Assembly (NCBI RefSeq): GCF_008831285.2
Contig: NC_045142.1
Coordinates: forward strand, 377,001-441,000
DNA length: 64,000 nt
Direction of reading: 5' to 3'
DNA from: Nymphaea colorata
Lineage: Eukaryota; Streptophyta; Magnoliopsida; Nymphaeales; Nymphaeaceae
Shown: positions 13,771 to 27,500 of the stretch, piece by piece
How positions within the stretch are numbered: position 1 is the first letter of the stretch
Layout: each line of letters starts with the position of its first letter
Notes under the pieces: generated by a model
Told to the model about the DNA's origin: nothing
Seen by the model: the letters and a program-made list of their open reading frames with translations, nothing else
Databases searched by the model: none
Translations under genes and position numbers: made by a program

Positions 13771-13777
13771 TTATAGG
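13771..13777 (-). promoter_or_regulatory. TATA element upstream of the MUR3-type gene
   Basis: Minus-strand CCTATAAGAGGG, the only good TATA-like motif within 800 bases upstream of the start codon. It would put the transcription start near 13740, just before the candidate leader exon. Confidence 0.45.
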
Positions 13778-14647
13778 AGGCAACGCAGAAGGCTTCCGTC
13801 GGTAGCCGGTGTACAGGTCGCCACGTGGGACGAAAAGGACAACGTGTCGGTGCGCTAAGATGGTGAAATGACCGGCTGGGCCGGTAAAACCGAGTTAGAT
13901 CTCGTGTGGGGAACGTCGAAGTGAAGGCTCTGATATCCGCATGACCGTACTACCCCCGTGATTTCCAGAAAGCACAGGCACTGGTCGGTGCAACGGTCGG
14001 ATTACACGATCCGGATCGTGGTAAGTCCAGAATCTGGATGCGAACCATCTAAAATAATGGATCTTGGACCTGGAAAATAAGTGTCTATATCTGATTTTGG
14101 GTCCAAGACAAGGTAGAGGTTCAAAGAATGTAACCGAAATTGATTCTGATCCACGTTTAGGATGAGTTTAGGTTCGTAATTGGATTTTGGATTCGAATTT
14201 TATCTGTTTGCACTAGATGATTCAGTTTTTTTCAATATCGACCCGTAATATGAGCTTATACTTTTCTAATTTCGTTGAAGTTAATTTAATCATTTTTTTA
14301 TTAAAAAAATAAAGCAAATATGAACAAGCCAATATGGCTACGCTACAGACATCAACAACATTGTTCAAGTAACTTAATTTATTCAGATCCAATCACTAAA
14401 AACAATGTTTTAAAGTGGGTTCTATGATACTTACCTTGTGAAATATGAAAATATTATCTTTTCATAAATAAGTTGCGTTGCATAAATAAACATATTGTAT
14501 ATATATAATCAGTGTTAGAATGAATTGAATTTTCAAGTCTCTCTCCATGATTAACCGAAAATAGTCAAACAGGTTGGCGTGGGCGTACAAAGACGTTCCG
14601 GCAAGCACGTCGCCCCCCGCCTCAAGCCAAGAGTCACAGTTTCAAGC

Positions 14648-14650
<3 letters not shown>

Positions 14651-14688
<38 letters not shown>
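14651..14688. repeat. (AT)n microsatellite
   Basis: An uninterrupted AT dinucleotide run of about 38 bases. Confidence 0.95.
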
Positions 14689-14690
<2 letters not shown>

Positions 14691-14785
14691 ATAAAGATAA
14701 TATTTCATATTTCACGAGGAAAATATTTTTTTTAGTGAAATAAAAGCAGACTTTTTTTTTCTAAATTGTTTACAAATGACATGTG

Positions 14786-14920
14786 GGACTCTTACACTGG
14801 CCACTACAATGACTCAGTTTGCCACCAATCCGATTCGAGTCGGCGGATTCTAATAACACTGGTGGTGCTTAAATCTTAAGTTTGACACATCGAGTGTATA
14901 AACTAAATATATAGTTTGCC
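14786..14920 (+). repeat. Second copy of the dispersed repeat seen near 9.3 kb
   Basis: It shares the ordered blocks CAGTTTGCCACCAATCCGAT, GCGGATT and AACACTGGTGGTGCTTAA with 9256-9420. It is diverged and has lost the B-box-like core. Confidence 0.35.
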
Positions 14921-16775
14921 CACATTAAAATATTGGAAACATCTTTACAAGTTAAGTTTCCTTTTACATTATTTATTTGTCAAGTACATCAACTTTAGTT
15001 ACAGTAATTTGTACACATAGGGCAGCGCTCATAATTTCTCCTGTTACTGGGATAAAGAAAATCAAAAGGTAGAAAGAGAGAGAGGACAAATAAAAAGAGA
15101 GAAAACGATGGTATTGATAGTTGAAGATCTGAGGTAAGGGAACAAGGACAGAGACAATGTGGGCATGGGGCCTGTGACTCACATGTTCAACTTCTGAGCC
15201 AGTGGCCCCACCGTCGCCCCCATTCTGATTCGTCAGTACTCTCGGGGGGTTGATAAACCCTAATAGTAATAGCTTGGAAACTCATGCAGGGACATTGTAA
15301 ATAGTTGAAAATCTCGGCTAATTCTTTCTTTCCTGAATCTGATCTAATCACATCTTGCTTGAATTTGATTTCAGATTAAATTTCTTAGAACCAATTTTGA
15401 TCCAACATTTATTCGGATTCAATGGAACAAATTCAGATTCGTGTTTATAAATTCATGTTTGTGATGGTGAACTCATGACCCATCCACGATTACGCTACTT
15501 CTATTATACTTTCAAAAAATGGGGCTTTACCGGTTAAAATCACAACACTTTAGTTGAAGAGTATACTGTACTCCACACAAGTCCCAATGCAACCCAATAA
15601 CATGCAAGCAAAGAAAACGAGGGAAGATAATGGTTAGATAGATTGCTACCAAACTATGCCAATAGATAGGTGGTTGATCTTGGTGCCGCCTTCATTTCAT
15701 TTCATAGTCTTAGGTATGGTTGAACTCCTCATGGAATTCCAAGAGTAAACTCGCTAGCCGTCGCTTTCTGGCTTTTATAACTCGTCCTATGCGACGAATT
15801 AAACTCCCATAACTTGTGTACGTTGCGAGATCTTGCAGCCGTGATCGGGCCACCCATGCCATGCGGGGAGAAAGTAAAGACAGTGAATTTATATGATATG
15901 TCACGACTCTGGGCCAAACCCAATATAGGGTCCAGTAATGAATGCTGCCCAGATCCAGAAAAATTGTGAACCATACAACTTCATAAACAACGAAGATGCC
16001 CTCCTTAAGGGGTCTGCCCAGCCTGCGTGCGTGTTGTGTGTGTGTGTGCAAGTAAAAGCGTTGCATGGTTTGTCTTAGCTCCATAAATAATAAATGGCAG
16101 ACTTAATGGCACACCTCACCTCTAGGATAGTGACTAGAAGCTATTACCATTCAACTCTTGAATAGATGCAAATCAATATCAATGAAACCCACTCGACACT
16201 GGGCTCGGCTTAGCAACCATTTATCCAGCCAGGTCTTCCAATAAACTAGACTTTCCAAGGGTTATCATCCACCTTATTTAAGTCATACGCACGTATGAAA
16301 TTCTTAGTCATACCATACCATAGTAGTGGCTCACCTCACTCCCACATTAGAGTATTGAGAAAATTATATTTATTAAATATTTAAAAACTATTTTAACTTA
16401 AACAATTTGCCGAAGGATCATTCTCTGATGAAATTTATATATCTTTTTTTTTTTTTTTGGTTTGTTGGATTATGAGTTATGAAGAGCTGCCTCGGATCAG
16501 ATCAGAGCACTAATTCCTCGATCCACACACACCCGGGTCGTTTAGGAGTGCCCTGCCCGGCCAATGACAAGGACGTAAGTATTTTTCTCGTAATATAAAA
16601 ATGGTCTCATAAACAATCTCATGCAGAATAATCGGCCATCCATCTCAGTCAACAGCGTTGGCTCTTACGTCCAATATAAGATTAGCCATAACTTAACCAA
16701 TCACGACGAGGGAAGGGCCCAGTTCCTCGTCTCCTTCCTCTGCCTTCTCTCCATTTATCCCCCCCCTTTTTTTTT

Positions 16776-16830
16776 TCTCTCTCTCTCTCTCTCTCTCTTC
16801 ATTTCTCCTCCCCGAAAACCCTAACCCTAG
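16776..16830 (+). promoter_or_regulatory. Pyrimidine (CT)n tract and telo-box in the ALY leader
   Basis: A CT run at about 16776-16799 is followed at 16816-16830 by AAACCCTAACCCTAG, an extended telo-box. Telo-boxes with nearby TC tracts are common just around the start sites of plant translation and RNA-processing genes. This matches an mRNA export factor whose start codon is 90 bases further on. Confidence 0.6.
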
Positions 16831-16919
16831 GGAGCTTCTCTTCTTAGAGAAACGCTCGTCGCTTCCTCCTCATCGTCGACCGTCGGCCTCTTGTCTAGGG
16901 ACTTGCTGGAAGAGTGAAG

Positions 16920-19049
16920 ATGTCCAACGCTCTGGATATGACCCTCGACGACCTCATCAAGGGCAACAAGAAGCCTGCCGCCGGCGCGGGCGGTGGCGGA
17001 TCCAGGGGAAGAGGTCGGGGTGGCGCCGCCTCCGCATCCGGCGCCGGCCCCGCCCGCCGATTCCCCAATCGCGTCGCGAATCGCTCGAACCCTTACGGAA
17101 AGGTGATTCAATGTTATGTTTTGCTGAGTTATCTTCATTTTTTTCGTTGCCGTTAGGGTTTCGGTTTGGGAGGCCTTTTCTCCTGCAGAAGCGCTTTATG
17201 TGCTTGGTTTCTCTGATCTTGGCGGGGATTACGGTTTCTCTTCGTGTATTGGCCTGGGTTAGCTTGATTTGAAACGTTCTATTTCTTTGGTGATGGAGCA
17301 GCCGATGCAGAAGGCGCCTGAGACAGCGTGGCAACATGATATGTTCATGAATCAGGCGGCGGCAGCATATCCCGGTCAGCCGGCGCGGTCGATCGAGACG
17401 GGAACGATGCTTTACATTTCCAACTTGGACTATGGCGTCTCAAATGAAGATATTAAGGTGCTACTTCTTCCCGATCCCTTTATTGACTAGTTAAATTTTC
17501 GTTTCTTCTTCTTCTTCTTCTTCTTCTTCTTCTTCTTCTTCTTCTGCTTGTCTTAGCTGCTTTCAACTATCTGGAATTCATGTAGAGTGTCCTAGACATT
17601 CCATCAAACCACAAAATTAACATAAGTCCTAATATCCACTACTACGAGGTTAGAATGTGTAATTGTAGTGTTTCTCTATACTATTGGTTCCTCGCTTACT
17701 CTTACGTGCCAAAAGAATCAAAGCTTACAAGTTTGAAGAACACAACCTGCTTCAAAGTTAGCCCTTGTTTACCTGAAGATGTGACCTAGACGATCTCTTT
17801 ATTCTTTGACAACTTGGCCATGTTGAAAAGTAAACAAAATACGTTTGTTTTTACAGGTTCACATATTCAGCACATACATGGAACAAGGATCACACGGTTG
17901 ATCTCGTTCCTTTATTTTTTAAAATGTGATTCCCTCTTGTACTTTCTTTCGAAAATTATAACTAAGGATATACCATTACCTGGGATGTCAAGTTCTCTAA
18001 GTCTACTATATCTTTTTGCAGGAACTTTTCTCAGAGGTGGGTGATCTGAAGCGATTCTCTGTCCACTATGATAGGAGTGGTAGATCCAAGGTAGCTAAGC
18101 TTGACGAGTTTCAAACTTTGATTATATTTGGTATCTGTTTGATAGTAATTACATCATCCTGGTTACCAGGGCACAGCAGAAGTTGTTTTTACACGAAGAT
18201 CCGATGCTGCGGCAGCTGTTAAACGGTACAACAATGTGCAGCTTGATGGGAAGCCGATGAAAATTGAGATTGTTGGAACCAATCTGTCAACCCCTGCTTC
18301 AATACCACAGGTCACGAATGGTTTACTCGGCAATCCTAATGGCATTCCCAGAAGGTAACAAATGGTCTTTGATTAGTGCCTCTTCGCTTGATATCCTGGT
18401 CTTCTTTAAGCTATATTCTTAGTGCTGGGTATGCAAAGAGACGTGTGGCAAGCGCAGTATGCAGTTCATCCATTCAAGACTTTTTTTTTTCTGCTGATGC
18501 TTGGTTCAGTTTATGTAATTGATCATTTTAGGTTTGTTGCACTTCTTATGGAGCTTCATCAACGACTTAATGGATTTGCTTGTTTATTTGTTCATCCTTT
18601 TTTCTGTTTATGTAGACTCAGAAGGTGTTACTGTGGTTCTACTTTCACTTTGTCGTTTTAGTCAATGACAGAGAAGCTACTCTCTGCTTTCAACGCCTAT
18701 TTGTACTTTTTTTTTTGCTCATTAGAAATCTCCAGTGCATGTTTGGCATCTCCCTAATGATCATTCTCTCTAACGGTTAGACATGGTTTGTTACCACTAT
18801 TTGCAGTACCTTATCGAATTTTAAAAAAATAAAGCAGCAAAATTTGAGGTCTAATCGATTTGTTGTTATTCATGATTTAATAGCAACCAAGGAAGAGGAG
18901 CTGCTGTAACTCGCACGCGAGGTGGTGGTGGAGGCCGTGGATCAGGTAGAGGCCGAGGAAGAGGCAAAGGACATAGTGAAAGGATCAGCGCTGAAGATCT
19001 TGATGCCGACCTAGATAAATATCATTCAGAGGCCATGCAGATAAATTGA
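16920..19049 (+). CDS. ALY: THO complex subunit 4, ALY/REF mRNA export adaptor
   Basis: ALY/REF proteins bind nascent mRNA in the nucleus and, with the helicase UAP56 and the THO/TREX complex, hand it to the export receptor. Exons: 16920-17102, 17302-17457, 18022-18090, 18170-18354 and 18884-19049; together they give 252 residues. Visible features are an N-terminal UAP56-binding motif (MTLDDLIK, residues 7-14) and an RGG-rich linker (about 20-50). An RRM (about 94-171) follows, with MLYISNLDYGV as RNP2 and GTAEVVFTRR as RNP1. A second RG-rich stretch (about 199-232) leads to the C-terminal UAP56-binding motif EDLDADLDKYHSEAM. The length is normal for plant ALY proteins. Which paralogue (ALY1-4) it is cannot be decided here. 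The GTG six bases upstream in frame is not needed as a start. Confidence 0.95.
17503..17545 (+). repeat. (TTC)n microsatellite in ALY intron 2
   Basis: About 14 TTC units shortly after the donor of intron 2. It forms a pyrimidine-rich intronic tract. Confidence 0.95.
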
Positions 19050-21548
19050 ATCACCTACTGCCTCTCATGCCCTATTGCTTGCTTGAAGATATTCATCCAA
19101 CTGTTATGTATTTTTACCACCACTCTACAGTTTTTAGAGGGGATATCCACAAGGCCTTGTTGCTGGACAATGGGGCTTGGATTTGTTGTTGCTGCAGTCC
19201 AATGCTTGACATGGTATTAAGGCTAGTAGTGGACAGCTTGAGTTCTGGGTCAGACTGGTTGCCTCGATTTCCCTCTTTTATTTCTTTTGCTTTCTTGAAT
19301 ATGGAGCAGCTATTGAAGTCTCCACATTGATTGATGGCTGAGACCCCCTTCTAAGAGTTGTGGTGGCGAAAAGTAGATGCACGACCGGTGGAGCTGTCCT
19401 TTTTTTGTGGCAGCTTTTACTGATCAAGGCATGCTGAGGAGCAAAGAAGACCACCACCTTCTTGTGTGACCAGTGGATGATCGTGTTGAAGGTAATCATC
19501 CATTTTCTCGCCTATCCTCCACCTGCTGTCTGCTAATGTAGTTACAGAATCCCCTGATCGTGATGTGGACTTTGAAGGTTGATGGTAATTCTCAGAAAGC
19601 ACGCAGCGTTTTCTGTATTTTAGCATGATCGGTAGGTGGAAGTTTAAGTGATTTTGGACTTTTCTCCTCTGGAGTACTGAAACTCCGAAATTGCCAAAGG
19701 GATCACGGCTATGGCAGACTTGGTACTGCGGCTTCAACCTGGGGCTTGAAGTTGGATAACCACGAGAGAGTGTTACCCTTTCACCTAGCAAACTAAAACT
19801 CTGTAAAGGGAGAAAATACATGCTTGTTTTTCCTCGTGGTTTTGCCTTGTCTATGAGCTGATTATCTGCATGACCATTGTAAGGTAATTACATTTTAGAG
19901 AGAAGAGAAAATCTCTGCTACAAACCATAGATTTGGGTCACTCACGAGGCACTGACGGTTTAGTTATATGTTGTTTTTTATGATAAAAAAAAGTCGCATA
20001 TTAGATGGAATATAAAAGTGATAAGTTTATTTCTTCGTAATTTTGTTTTTTATGGAAACGTACGATGTGTATGTAGTTAGATGTGCAAAATACAATGTTT
20101 CATTAAAATACTAATGCAAAAGTTTGTGAATCCCAGGCCAATGCTTACTTTCAGAATTAGGGTTTGGTTGATTAGCAGAAGTGTTAGTAGTGGATATGTT
20201 GAACAACGTAAATATTGCCTAGGCAGACAGAGAGATTGACCTTGAAACAACGGTGGATAATTACCATTGTTTTACAATAGGTTGGCATTTTCGAGCGGTA
20301 TGATGATAGTGAAAGTGTGCGCGCGCGTTACGAAGTGTATGCACATGAAGCACTTGTTCACAAAATATTCGCTCCCTGTTTCTCATTGTCGTTATCCATT
20401 TCTTTAGGCTCTTTATTTGCCCTTAATTGAAATAATGGACTTTTTAATTCGCAATGTAGAGTTGCTTGTATATTAATCTAACGTTTATGTTTTTAGATTT
20501 TTTCTAAAAGCTAACATTCGACAATGTAAGGCATTCTTCGTTCATGCTTGTTGGTTATCGATCTTCACTGCTTCGGTTCTTAAGGTTCTATAGTACATGA
20601 TTAACATCATATATGGGTTCGATGAGGTGTTTTAGGCTGTATGTATATGTACTTCATGTTCTTTTCACTAGATCAAACAGCACGCTAGCTGTTCAAACCC
20701 GACTGGCATGTTTGCCGCGTAACCTTTGCCGTTCCAAGTTACGTTGCGTCGTGATTGGTTTTAGTGATGCTTGGTGTAAAAAGGATTCGTTTTTTATTTT
20801 ATCAGCAGTAGTTTACAATTTTTATTATTTTCTTAGGCATAGTTTCCCTGTTGCATTAATTCGTTTATTGACTCCATAGTAGTTTTATATGAAATAAACT
20901 TTGCGAGGCTACTTTATCCTCAGGACGAGGGCTAGTGGAGTCGAATCGTATGGGCAAACTTTGAGTTCCTTTTGTAGAAGCATGTCTTAAGAAATCAAGC
21001 CAAGCATGTCAGAAGCGCGGTCATAGGTTTGTTTTTCTCAGGAAAATTGGTTTACTCAATTTCGCGTGTAGTTGGACTAGGGTTCGAAATTATGAATTCC
21101 ACCAACTCTCCCTCTCTGTTAGATGAGGTTGGAACAAATTCGGCAGTACCGGTGTTATTTGCCGTGAATCCATTCAATCGTCCTACTACCGTCTAGCCGT
21201 AAAAACAAGTTTAAACCCTAAGCATGCAATGAAGGAATCAAGAGTCATTAGCCAATCAATATTAACGACTTTTTAGTGACTTGACTATCTGTCATTAAAC
21301 AGTCACTAGAGTGCATTCAATGAGAGATGAGGGTGGTGCAGCTTGGAATGGAACCTTTCAGATAGTCTTACATACATGTGTGCGCGCGAGCCAAAACTGA
21401 AGATTCAAGATGAACCTTTCATACACGAATTGCATTTCAAGGCACGTTTACTTATTACTAATGTACATCTCAGAAGGATATGGCGACTTTGACCAACATC
21501 CATTTTACAAAATTCACGCCACCTGACGATAAATCTCACTCAGCGGTG
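19050..21548. other. 3' region of ALY and convergent spacer
   Basis: The first several hundred bases probably hold the ALY 3' UTR, and the right end holds the 3' UTR of the unknown minus-strand gene. Small open frames (for example 19417-19821 minus and 20613-20879 plus) show no known motif. Nothing else is recognised. Confidence 0.5.
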
Positions 21549-24500
21549 TCATTTACCTTTTGGTTTCCTCAACTTGATCCAGGTGGAAGAAACAAGCCCC
21601 TGGATCGTGCATATAATCGCTTCAAGGCAGGAGACAATAAAATTCCAGATCGATGAAGGCCAATAGCATGGATACAGCAACCGGAAAAATAGGCTGATCA
21701 GAAGCCGCAGATGCCGCCCTACCTGCAGAAGACAGCAATCAACATGGTAAACCATAGGACGGTGATTCACATAATGCATCTATACTAAGGAAAAGCCAAA
21801 AGACATCAGAAATTTTTGATACTGCTAAAGTTATTAGAACAAGTCAAACGCATCAAGCAGGAGGATATCTCCTGCGGACATTTAACAAGTATGTTTAATT
21901 GCCTCCACACATCATTATTCGGCTTCATTTGGGAACAGTAAATGGCAATGCAGATGAAGATGTAATCAAGTATGTTTAATTGCCTCCACACATCATTATT
22001 TGGCTTCATGATCCAAGGAAGAATTCACCGTTTACCCTTTTGACAATTTGCATGTTACTTCCAAGAAAGATCTAAGCCAACAAAACATAAAACAAAGCAT
22101 ATGGCTGGGGAGAGAGATGAATCCATGTAGAGATGAAAGGAAAGACGGACATCATATAGGATGCACACGTATAGAGCGCAACTATGACAAACCAGTCCAA
22201 CAAGTACAAAGCTTTAGCCTTGTGATATTCGCAATATTCCATGCTCCATGAACCATTCACTTTTCAGTTCCCATGGTAACGCAATAATATTTATAATACG
22301 GGTCTGTCTGTGTCTATAAACTTAAGCAGATGATGCACTCTCGTTGAAACTCACATCTACCACATCTGATCTCCATGTCCATGAAAGTGGCAACCAGCAC
22401 ATGTAGCTCCTCCTATGTCTAGTATTTCACGTGTCCTTTAAAAGGACATAGTTTCTGAATGTTAAATCCTGATCCACGTGTCCTTTAAAAGGACATGATT
22501 TGTGTCAATCTCTAGATTTTTGGATGAAAAAACGATTGGAGAGCAATAGCCAGTTCCAGTTGTTCAACCTGTCAATCCAGTTGGTCTCAGAAATACTTTG
22601 TCAAACAAGACAAAGTCATCAATCACATTGCAGAATTGACACTTGCATCAGGCCATGCAATAGTCATAGAACACTCACAGGAAATAGTATGTCCAAGGCC
22701 TCCCAGGCTGCATGACGAACAGCTCTTGTTGGATACATTGGACCTCCAGGAGATGTAAAACTGTAAAGGCATGACTTCATCCTGGTGCTTGTGGTCATCC
22801 TTAGTTCCAAGCCTACAGAATTACAAATGGAACAATGCTAAAAATTTGATTGTTTGTCATATAACCAAAATATTGTTGAGAAAGCATGTGATCTGGAAAG
22901 GCAAGTATTATTTATTCAAATGGGAAAGTAATTCTTTAACAAATGGCCAAGTACCCTGTAGGGCTCTCATGTGATACAGGTAATGCAACAATACAGGCTC
23001 CACCTTCAACTTCCGAACCTGTGTGTAGGAGATAAACCCAAACGAAAATATAACTCCAGAATCAGGCAACAAACTGAAGGAAGTCAAACCTAAAAGAAGC
23101 TACCTGATCGGTTAGCTCAATGACAAACAGATCTGCTGGCCCACCAACTAAGAATGCATTTGGAAATACAGGAAAATGGCTTAAAAAGGTTTGTAGCCTA
23201 TCAACTGCATGAGAAAAACATTAAAGTGTCATAGTATAATGAGATAGTTCAGCTTAGAAGATATAAGCATGTAAGCGAACAAACTCAGACTCACCAAAAC
23301 CATAAAAGAAGAGAAACCTGGAAAGTAAAAGAAACAGGTCTCGTCGGGCCTAGAAAAATCATAAGAGCACATAATGAGGAGAAATTGGGAAACGAAGAAT
23401 CTCAAGGGAATAAAGTGAAACATGATGCATGTATTTGATAATGAACAACATGTAAGATGCTAAAGGACTATTATCAGAAAGTATACCTGCAAAGGAATTT
23501 TTTCCAACCGCAGGGTTGCCAATGCAACCTCATCAAGCAGGTACTGGACAATTCAACATGTGTGTGTAAGCACAAAGAAAACAAATGTCATGAACAGTTT
23601 TTCTTACAAATGGTATGCTTCAATCAGAACCAACTGTAAGGACTTGGAAAACCAAGCAACCTTGACTGTGTCTCTTTTTAGAAATTGAGTGTCTAAGGCT
23701 GCATAGAACTTGGACCCACCAAAAAAAAAAAAACTTATTTCCTAAAGCAGCAAATAGTTTCTCAATGTTTGATGATTCGAGTTTCATTTATGCAAAGCAA
23801 TATTCTCCTTAATGCTTTTGCCCCAACAACCATTGCAAAGAGGAGCTTTAGCCAAACCCTAAGTACTTATACAAACTTCTAGCTACTCAGGATAGTCATA
23901 ATGCATAAAATTTTTCATAAAACTATAAACCACCAAACTGCACTTGCTTACCTTGAACAAAGACAAAAAACGCCTTGCGTTTGTTTGGACATCAATCCTG
24001 CAAAATGGAATTTATGATGTACCATAATTCAAGACAATTTTTTTTTGTCACCAAACAAATTGTCCAAGAAGATTACATCGGTTGTCAATGAGTGCTTTTT
24101 GGGAGGATCAGATTTTTTTTTTAATCTACTAAAGTTTTAAATTGGGTTTGTCACAACACATTTGAAGTTTCAAGAATAACAAGAACTGCTTTTTCGTTTC
24201 TCCTGTAGAACAGTAGAACAGTTGCACAGAATAGAATACCAACAACCAAGAAGAGGCTCCCCTGCACCTCAGTGGCTCATGAAGGTTATTTTTATCAAGG
24301 GCGGTCACAACCAGAATTATTTGTTACTAAATAAAGCACCCAAGTTACCAAGAAAGCAATTGCAGAGAGTAGTCCTACCAGAAAACATTGGTGGCACCTT
24401 GGACAAGAGCTGCTGCATACCGTAAGACACCCTCATAGCTTTCAACTGGATTTTCAAACAACTGCAGGTCATAATGCGCATGCAGAACAAATATCAGGAT

Positions 24501-27500
24501 AAAAGCAAAACCACAAATTAATAACAAAATGCACAAGAAAAGAAAGAGGAGAAGCTATTGAAGAAAAAAGGACATTTCTAGTCCTAAATGCGCATTAGAT
24601 CCACATAACACGTCCTCAGAGCTTCCAACTGGAATTTTAAATAACTGCAGGTCATAATGGACAAGCATCACACACATCAGGACAAAAAACAAACCACAAA
24701 TTAAAATTGAAAGGCACAAGAAAAAAAAATCAAGAAGCTTTTGAAGAGCAAATGACATTGCTGGCCCTAAATGTTCATTAGATTTATATAATCATGCAAA
24801 CTCGATTCAGAATTTTCAGGGAAGAGGCAGAACACATACAATCTCATCACGCATGAATGGGCACAACTTGAATTACTTGCACATAACAAGCATCTAGAAA
24901 TTTATTAGGAACCATGTGAGTAGCTTATATATCAACAACTTGGGGGAAAAAAAATCAAACACATGAGTGGAAATAAAGTTCCAACTTCCAACTATGAAAC
25001 AAAAGAACATCAGCTTTCAATATCTGAAATCATTTATACACTTGCTTTTATATCACATGAAAAGTTGGCAAACATGAGCGTGAATCATAAGGAGCCTTTT
25101 CATTTTCAATTTTCAATTTCTTTTTCCAAAATCACATATAGGGAAAACACCTAAATAGACAAATAAGCATCAACACTAATTACAGGTACTTCTATCAGCA
25201 GTTCAAAAACATCAGGCAAAACAAAGTAGTTTTCTGGCTTTCAGCAATGCCCCCACAAAATTTAACAAGACACATGGACAAATGCAAGTAACATAGGACA
25301 TCTAGAAACAATCTTTATATTACCAGCTTAACAGAAATATATCATGCAGGGCATTACATATAGATATTTACATACATGATATGGATACATCGTTGCACCT
25401 TATTTGCAGTTAAAATCATACTTGTGCTTACCCACTTGTGGAAAAGAAGCGCAAAGATATGAGATGAAAATGACTGGCTCCACAGAAGGACAATCAGATC
25501 CAAGACTGGCTTCCCATTTTCATGGTTGCTAGCATAATGCTCAGCAAGAACTTCATAGAAGCACAGGACTCTGCCACTATTATCTGCTAAAGCAATCTCA
25601 TCTTCATCCCTGCCGAGAAGTATCTCTGTTTTCAATTGGACCATTGCAATTAGAATACCATCCCTACAGCATTAGGTAACAAGAAACAGAAACAGAGATA
25701 AATTTTTCAAATGAAGAATTCACAGCTTGTGTCTACGGACAAACACATGGTCGTCAAAAAAGACACAACACAGAAACAGCAATCACAATGTTACCAGCAT
25801 AAACAAAAGATTATAGACATCCAACCAAAATAATTTCCTCTGATGAGATTACGACGGTAAATTGTGATAAGCATGCAATAATAGCTATCTGTACCTTGAG
25901 CTCGGGGATCTATTTCTAACGCTATGTCAGCAAATAGCTCTTGCAATAAGTTAACCCTCTGGGACTTTGAATCAAGGGCCTGCAGAAAACGAAATATCCA
26001 AACAGGTTACATGCTCTTGCCTAAGAATCAACTGCATCCATTCCGAGTTATTTTTCCAAGTACTTTAATGCATAAACCATGCAACCAGAATCCTATTTTC
26101 CACATGCTCAACACGCAAGAAATCACAACATAAATAGAAAACAGGCTTCAACGAAGATAATTTGAGCAAACCGACTACCATCAAGATGTTCGAAGAAATA
26201 AGAGAGTTAAATCATAAATAGTTGAAGAGTATAAACAAGATCAAAATCTAGAAGGGACGCTACAACCATAAGCACTCAAATAACTGTCTCTCAAAAGTTT
26301 GAAAACCACAAGCTGGTAGTTGGAGATCGCAGGAATACAGCTCACATGAAATAGGAAAAAAATAGTAAAGCAGTAACAAGTATGTTTTATTGTTGATGAA
26401 TGGAGAACAAATGTCCAATCAACTCCCTCCAACATAGTAGCACATCAGTAATGTAAAAACCCTCCACTCTCGGTTTCCCAAAAGCAACCTAAGAATATTC
26501 AAGGACAGGTCAAGAGGCAAGACACCAAACATGTACTCAAGTTTGACCTTTCTGTTTCTCCCTAATACTCTGAGCTAAACAAGCCAAATAGATGTTGGCT
26601 CATTTAACACAAGCAATAGCATTTGAAGTTTAGCAAGGCACGTTTGACGTGACCTGTCTACAGGGAAAAAGTGTAATCTTAAATCTAGGAAGAACAAAAT
26701 CAAACTCTAAAGTTACTACACAAGCTATTAAAACATGGACTTTGTGACACCGACTAGAATGTACTGAAAAACACATTGATAATCGGGTAACGAACTTACA
26801 AGTCAAAGCAAAACAAAGCCAAGCCAAGCCAAGCATAGCACCTATCCTTCACTTTTAGCTTGCTAAGATTATTTCCTGATTATGAACACAAGCACTTCTT
26901 AACCTAAACCCAAAAGATCTTTTTCGCATTTCCTCAGACGTAGAGAAGTGGTACATGTCAACTGAAAGAATACTTCTTCTGTGTTCGTGGTCCGTAGGCA
27001 ACCACAAGCTCTTTGTAGCCCAAACTACATGTGCTTTCCTCATTTCCCCAGCCCTAAAGAACTGGCGTGGGTCAAATGAAAAAAAATACATTTCTCTATC
27101 TCCATAGCTAACGGAGATCAAGCATCAAAGATTGAATTGCTATCCTGCACAAGTCTCGTCCATGGCAGAAGGCCTCGTTTTGAAGCAAATCTAGCATTTC
27201 ACAACTCCTCCCCTGGAACTAGTGCACCTAAGCTACAGCATTTTGTAGGCCAAGGCAAAGGTCTCTCTCCACCAAGTCCAAAGCTTACTCGTCTTGTACG
27301 AGGACAAGAAATCATAATGAAGTGTCCATTAAGAAAGAATGAGAATACCCCGTTGCTATGTATTCGTAAATCCTATTCAATATGTGCTTCAGCATGCGCG
27401 GTTAAGCAAGTAAGCAGAAAGAGAATACCCTGTTGCTATGTATTCGTTAATCCTATTGAAGATGCGCTTCAGCATACGTGGTCAAGAAAGTAAGCATGTG

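Larger units (their letters stand above)
13800..16750. other. Divergent intergenic region between the MUR3-type and ALY genes
   Basis: The two flanking genes are transcribed away from each other, so both promoters lie here. I see no gene. It holds an AT microsatellite and a diverged repeat fragment (14786-14920). The 124-residue minus frame at 15710-16084 has no recognisable motif and I do not call it. Confidence 0.6.

Noticed and set aside
15710-16084. 124-residue minus-strand frame
   Set aside because: Starts in ordinary spacer, contains a GT repeat, and shows no domain or splice continuation.
25626-25665. Acceptor TGTAG|GG upstream of exon 3 in the unknown gene
   Set aside because: With the phase of exon 2 it gives an immediate stop; the acceptor before 25625 keeps the frame and matches the expected family sequence.
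27137-27493. 118-residue plus-strand frame
   Set aside because: It lies in intron 1 of the minus-strand unknown gene and crosses the 80-bp duplication.
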